Assembly: GCA_944380545.1 (NCBI GenBank) | Contig: CALWHV010000004.1 | Span: 1-64,000 of the forward strand | Direction: 5' to 3' | From: an uncultured Eubacterium sp. | Lineage (GTDB): Bacteria; Bacillota; Clostridia; Oscillospirales; Acutalibacteraceae | DNA: 64,000 nucleotides | Shown: positions 61,165-64,000 of the stretch, piece by piece | Layout: each line of letters opens with the position of its first letter | How positions within the stretch are numbered: position 1 is the first letter of the stretch | The notes under the pieces: generated by a model | Seen by the model: only the letters and a program-made list of their open reading frames with translations | Database searches by the model: none | What the model was told of the DNA's origin: nothing | Program-made: the position numbers and the translations under genes

Positions 61165-61488
61165 ATGGAGCTTATTAAAAACGAATATCAGGTGATTATA
61201 GACAGAAAAAACGAAAAGGCCGAGGGCTCGTATACCGCGTATCTTTTTGAGCAGGGGATAGATAAGATTCTCAAAAAGGTGGGCGAGGAGTGTACGGAAA
61301 CCGTTATCGCAGCCAAAAACGGCGATAAGGCGGAGACGGTGTACGAGATATCGGACCTTGTTTATCATATACTTGTTATGATGGCATATCAGGGCATAAC
61401 CGTTGAGGATGTTGAGCGCGAGCTTGAAAAAAGGGCGCAGAAGCGCTCAAACCTCAAGGAATTTCATGTGGTGGATAAAAATTCGTAA
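61165..61488 (+). CDS. hisE: Phosphoribosyl-ATP pyrophosphatase
   Basis: A 107-aa helical MazG-like pyrophosphatase from ATG 61165. Motifs: GSYTAYLFEQGIDKILKKVG, EECTETVIAAKN and EISDLVYHILVMMAYQGI with the metal-binding E-E/E-D residues. The stop shares a base with recJ (TAATG). Confidence 0.94.
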   Translation: MELIKNEYQVIIDRKNEKAEGSYTAYLFEQGIDKILKKVGEECTETVIAAKNGDKAETVYEISDLVYHILVMMAYQGITVEDVERELEKRAQKRSNLKEFHVVDKNS

Positions 61489-63515
61489 TGGCGCATAAAA
61501 GGTGGAATATCGCAAACGCCGATAAGGAAAAGGCTTCCGCGATAAGCGAAAAATTCAATATGGATGCTTTTGTTGCGTATCTGCTTGCCGCAAGGGGATT
61601 TGATGATGAGCTTAAGGTCTCTGAATTCATTTCCTCTTCTGTTCGTATTTCGGACCCTTTTGAGCTTCAAGGTATGGACGAGGCGGTGGAGCGCATCGAA
61701 AGGGCTGTTTCCCTCGGCGAAAAGATAACAGTCTACGGCGATTACGACTGTGACGGCGTCACCTCAACCGCGCTGCTGTATTCGCTGCTTTCCGAGATGG
61801 GCGGCGATGTCGATTACTATATCCCGCAGAGAGACAGCGAGGGCTACGGCCTCAATAAGGACGCCGTTAAAAAGCTTGCGGACGGCGGCACGCGCCTTAT
61901 CGTAACTGTCGATAACGGCATCAGCGCCGCAGAGGAGGCGGAGCTTGCCTATTCGCTCGGAATGGAGCTTGTTATCACCGATCATCACCAGATCCCTCCC
62001 GCGCTTCCGCGCGCCGAGGCGATAGTAAATCCGCATCTTCAGGACGGCGAGCTGCCCTTTACGGATTTCGCAGGCGTCGGCGTTGCGTTCAAGCTTGCGT
62101 GCGCCGTCTACGGCGACACGGACGATATACTTTACCGCTGCGGCGACCTTGCCGCTATCGGAACGATTGCCGATATTATGCCCCTGCGCGATGAAAACAG
62201 GGCGATCGTCAAGGCGGGTTTAAAGCTGATAAACACCTCGCCGCGCCCCGGCATAGCCGCTCTCATTAAGGCGGCGGGGCTTGACGGCAAGGAGATAAAT
62301 TCGGGCAATATGGCGTTTTCCGTCTGCCCGCGCATAAACGCCACCGGCAGGCTGGAGCACGCCGCAAAGGCTGTTGAGCTTCTCGTTTGCAAAGACGCCG
62401 CAAGAGCAGAAGCAATCGCGGCTCAGCTCAATGATAATAATGAGGACCGCCGCCGCCTTGAGCAGGAGATACTTGAGGACTGCGAGCGCAGAATAGCCGG
62501 CGACGCTTCCCTCCTGCGCGACCGCGTTATAGTTATCGGCGGCAGGGGCTATCATCAGGGTGTAGTCGGCATCGTGGCGGCGCGCATATGTGAAAAATAC
62601 GAAAAGCCCGCCGTCATAATCGGCGAGGATGAGGACGGCTCCGCGCGCGGCTCGGCAAGAAGCATCAGCGGCTTTAATATTTACGAGGCGATCAGCGCCT
62701 GCTCTCAGCTGCTCACGCATTTCGGCGGCCACCCGGCCGCCGCCGGCGTAAGCCTTGCAGCAGCGGATATTCCGCGTTTCCGGAAGCTTATAAACGATTT
62801 TGCGGCGGAAAAATATCCGGCAATGCCGCCGCAGAGCATAGATATAGATTTCAAGATTTCCCCGCTTTATCTGACGGTGGACCTTGCCCGCTCGCTAAAG
62901 GTGCTTGAGCCTTACGGCGAGGGCAACAAGCGCGCCGTTTTCGCCCTTATGAATCTTGAGCTCGTTGATGTGGTGCCGATGGGCGGCGGAAAGCATATCC
63001 GCCTTGAGTGCCGCAAAAAGGGCAGGATTATCAAAATAGCCTGCTTCGGCACGCAGCAAAAGGATTTTCCGTTCATCCCCGGCGAAACGATAGACGCCGC
63101 CGTAAAGATAGGCGTGAATCCGTATAACGGGCGCGAATATCTCTCCGTTTCAGCCGTCGATATAAGGAAAAGCGGTATGGACGAGGAGGCGTATTTTTCC
63201 CAGCGCGAGGAATATCAGCTTTTTCTTGCCGAAAAATGCAATTCAAAAAGCGTGTATCCTCAGCGCGCGGAATTTGCCGCCGTTTTCAAGGCAATCAAAA
63301 AGAGGGGCATAGTTTATACGGACGCCGACAGCCTGTATTTTTCCCTTTCCGGCGTCACCTACGCTCAGATGATGTTCGCCCTTTGGGCGTTTCGCGACTG
63401 CGGACTGATAAGCTTTGACGGTTCGCGTGTAAAGCTTACGGACTTTACAGGAAAAGCGGACCTTAACGCTTCAAAAACCGTAAAATTTCTGAAAGGAAGA
63501 TTGGGCATTGAGTGA
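61488..63515 (+). CDS. recJ: Single-stranded-DNA exonuclease RecJ
   Basis: A 675-aa DHH-family 5'-3' exonuclease. Catalytic motifs: ITVYGDYDCDGVTSTALLYS, GTRLIVTVDNGISAAEEA, VITDHHQIPPALP, and FAGVGVAFKLACAVYG; the DHHA1 domain has FGGHPAAAGVSL, followed by an OB fold and a C-terminal extension. It acts in recombinational repair. Coupled to hisE by overlap and to relA by TTGAGTGA overlap. Confidence 0.95.
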   Translation: MAHKRWNIANADKEKASAISEKFNMDAFVAYLLAARGFDDELKVSEFISSSVRISDPFELQGMDEAVERIERAVSLGEKITVYGDYDCDGVTSTALLYSLLSEMGGDVDYYIPQRDSEGYGLNKDAVKKLADGGTRLIVTVDNGISAAEEAELAYSLGMELVITDHHQIPPALPRAEAIVNPHLQDGELPFTDFAGVGVAFKLACAVYGDTDDILYRCGDLAAIGTIADIMPLRDENRAIVKAGLKLINTSPRPGIAALIKAAGLDGKEINSGNMAFSVCPRINATGRLEHAAKAVELLVCKDAARAEAIAAQLNDNNEDRRRLEQEILEDCERRIAGDASLLRDRVIVIGGRGYHQGVVGIVAARICEKYEKPAVIIGEDEDGSARGSARSISGFNIYEAISACSQLLTHFGGHPAAAGVSLAAADIPRFRKLINDFAAEKYPAMPPQSIDIDFKISPLYLTVDLARSLKVLEPYGEGNKRAVFALMNLELVDVVPMGGGKHIRLECRKKGRIIKIACFGTQQKDFPFIPGETIDAAVKIGVNPYNGREYLSVSAVDIRKSGMDEEAYFSQREEYQLFLAEKCNSKSVYPQRAEFAAVFKAIKKRGIVYTDADSLYFSLSGVTYAQMMFALWAFRDCGLISFDGSRVKLTDFTGKADLNASKTVKFLKGRLGIE

Positions 63516-64000
63516 TTTTGACGACGGCTTCGCCGCTTTTTATGAAAATGTAAAGCAAAATCCCCAGTATGACTGCGAAAAGATAAAAAAAGCATACGAG
63601 ATAGCAAGAGATGCCCATAACGGTCAGAAGCGCCGTTCGGGCGAGCCGTATATAATGCACCCCGTTGCCGTGGCGGAGATACTGCTTGAGCTCGGTATGG
63701 ATAACGAGTGCATAATCGCCGCGCTGCTCCACGATGTTGTGGAGGATACTAAGCTCAGCCTTGATTTTATCGAGGAGACCTTCGGCGGCGAGGTGGCGCT
63801 GCTTGTGGACGGCGTAACGAAGCTCGGCAAAATACCGCTCTCCACCCGCGAGGAGGTGCAGGCGGAGAATATCAGAAAGATGTTCATCGCGATGAACAAG
63901 GATGTGCGCGTCATCATCATCAAGCTGGCAGACAGGCTCCATAATATGCGCACCCTTAGCTTTATGCCGGATTACAAGCAGCGCGAAAAAAGCCTTGAAA
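63508..64000 (+). CDS. relA: RelA/SpoT-type (p)ppGpp synthetase/hydrolase, 5' part
   Basis: TTG 63508 opens a frame running off the right edge (164 codons seen); it overlaps the recJ stop by eight bases. The HD hydrolase domain is visible: YEIARDAHNGQKRRSGEPYI, MHPVAVAEILLELGM, AALLHDVVEDTKLSLDFIEE and IKLADRLHNMRTLSFMP. The synthetase and regulatory domains lie outside the window. This is the stringent-response enzyme; recJ-relA adjacency is common in Firmicutes. Confidence 0.93.
   Translation, partial: MSDFDDGFAAFYENVKQNPQYDCEKIKKAYEIARDAHNGQKRRSGEPYIMHPVAVAEILLELGMDNECIIAALLHDVVEDTKLSLDFIEETFGGEVALLVDGVTKLGKIPLSTREEVQAENIRKMFIAMNKDVRVIIIKLADRLHNMRTLSFMPDYKQREKSLE

Noticed and set aside
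1..64000. CRISPR array, rRNA or tRNA genes
   Set aside because: No regularly spaced repeat array, rRNA core sequence or cloverleaf with CCA end was recognised on reading both strands.

Overview
The window reads as a Clostridia chromosome, probably Ruminococcaceae/Oscillospirales-like. PolC-type DNA polymerase III, Gram-positive gene order, SD-dominated starts and a dockerin-like/BspA-type LRR surface protein all point that way. An integrative conjugative element (ICE) occupies roughly positions 1-41,100 and enters from outside the left edge. Ordinary chromosome follows from about 41.2 kb to the right edge.

ICE backbone (1-21.6 kb): a giant methylase/helicase protein (left end cut by the window), small accessory genes (DUF3848, TOPRIM/DUF3991, DUF3846-like, DUF3789), a candidate oriT, MobC, a MobP-type relaxase, PcfB-like protein, ArdC-N protein, the VirD4 coupling protein, a Maff2 pilin-like protein, a broken MT-A70 adenine methylase, VirB6-like, PrgI, VirB4, sortase B and a CHAP-domain cell-wall hydrolase. 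This is a Tn1549/CTn-type mating apparatus. Stabilisation and recombination functions lie at 38-41 kb: a sigma-like regulator, MazF toxin, excisionase and tyrosine integrase.

Cargo (21.7-37.9 kb): a strongly AT-rich insertion between the CHAP gene and the sigma-like gene. A minus-strand XRE regulator, LytTR response regulator and AgrC-type kinase face a plus-strand operon of 13 genes. That operon starts with a 51-aa AgrD-like peptide (24309-24464) and AgrB, then two ABC exporters, a HAD phosphatase-like protein, a HemW-like radical SAM enzyme, an HPr-kinase-like ATPase, a GNAT acetyltransferase, a B12-binding radical SAM enzyme, an M20 peptidase-like protein, separate AccD-like and AccA-like carboxyltransferase subunits with no biotin partner, and an NTP_transf_5 nucleotidyltransferase. 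It ends at a strong terminator (37926-37974). I read it as a quorum-sensing-controlled biosynthetic and export cluster, probably peptide-based, of a kind I do not recognise. It is the best candidate for an undescribed system here.

Chromosome (41.4-64 kb): a Cof-type HAD phosphatase; a secreted LRR/Cys-repeat/dockerin-like protein; then pyrH-frr-uppS-cdsA-dxr-rseP-ispG-polC (pyrimidine, translation, cell-wall lipid, phospholipid and isoprenoid genes); then a histidine operon hisZG(fused)-hisD-[metallo-beta-lactamase lipoprotein-DUF3006]-hisB-hisA-hisI-hisE, overlapping recJ and a partial relA/spoT. Oddities are a PolC without its proofreading exonuclease insert, a HisZ-HisG fusion, and a his operon lacking hisH and hisF. 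No tRNA, rRNA or CRISPR array was seen.
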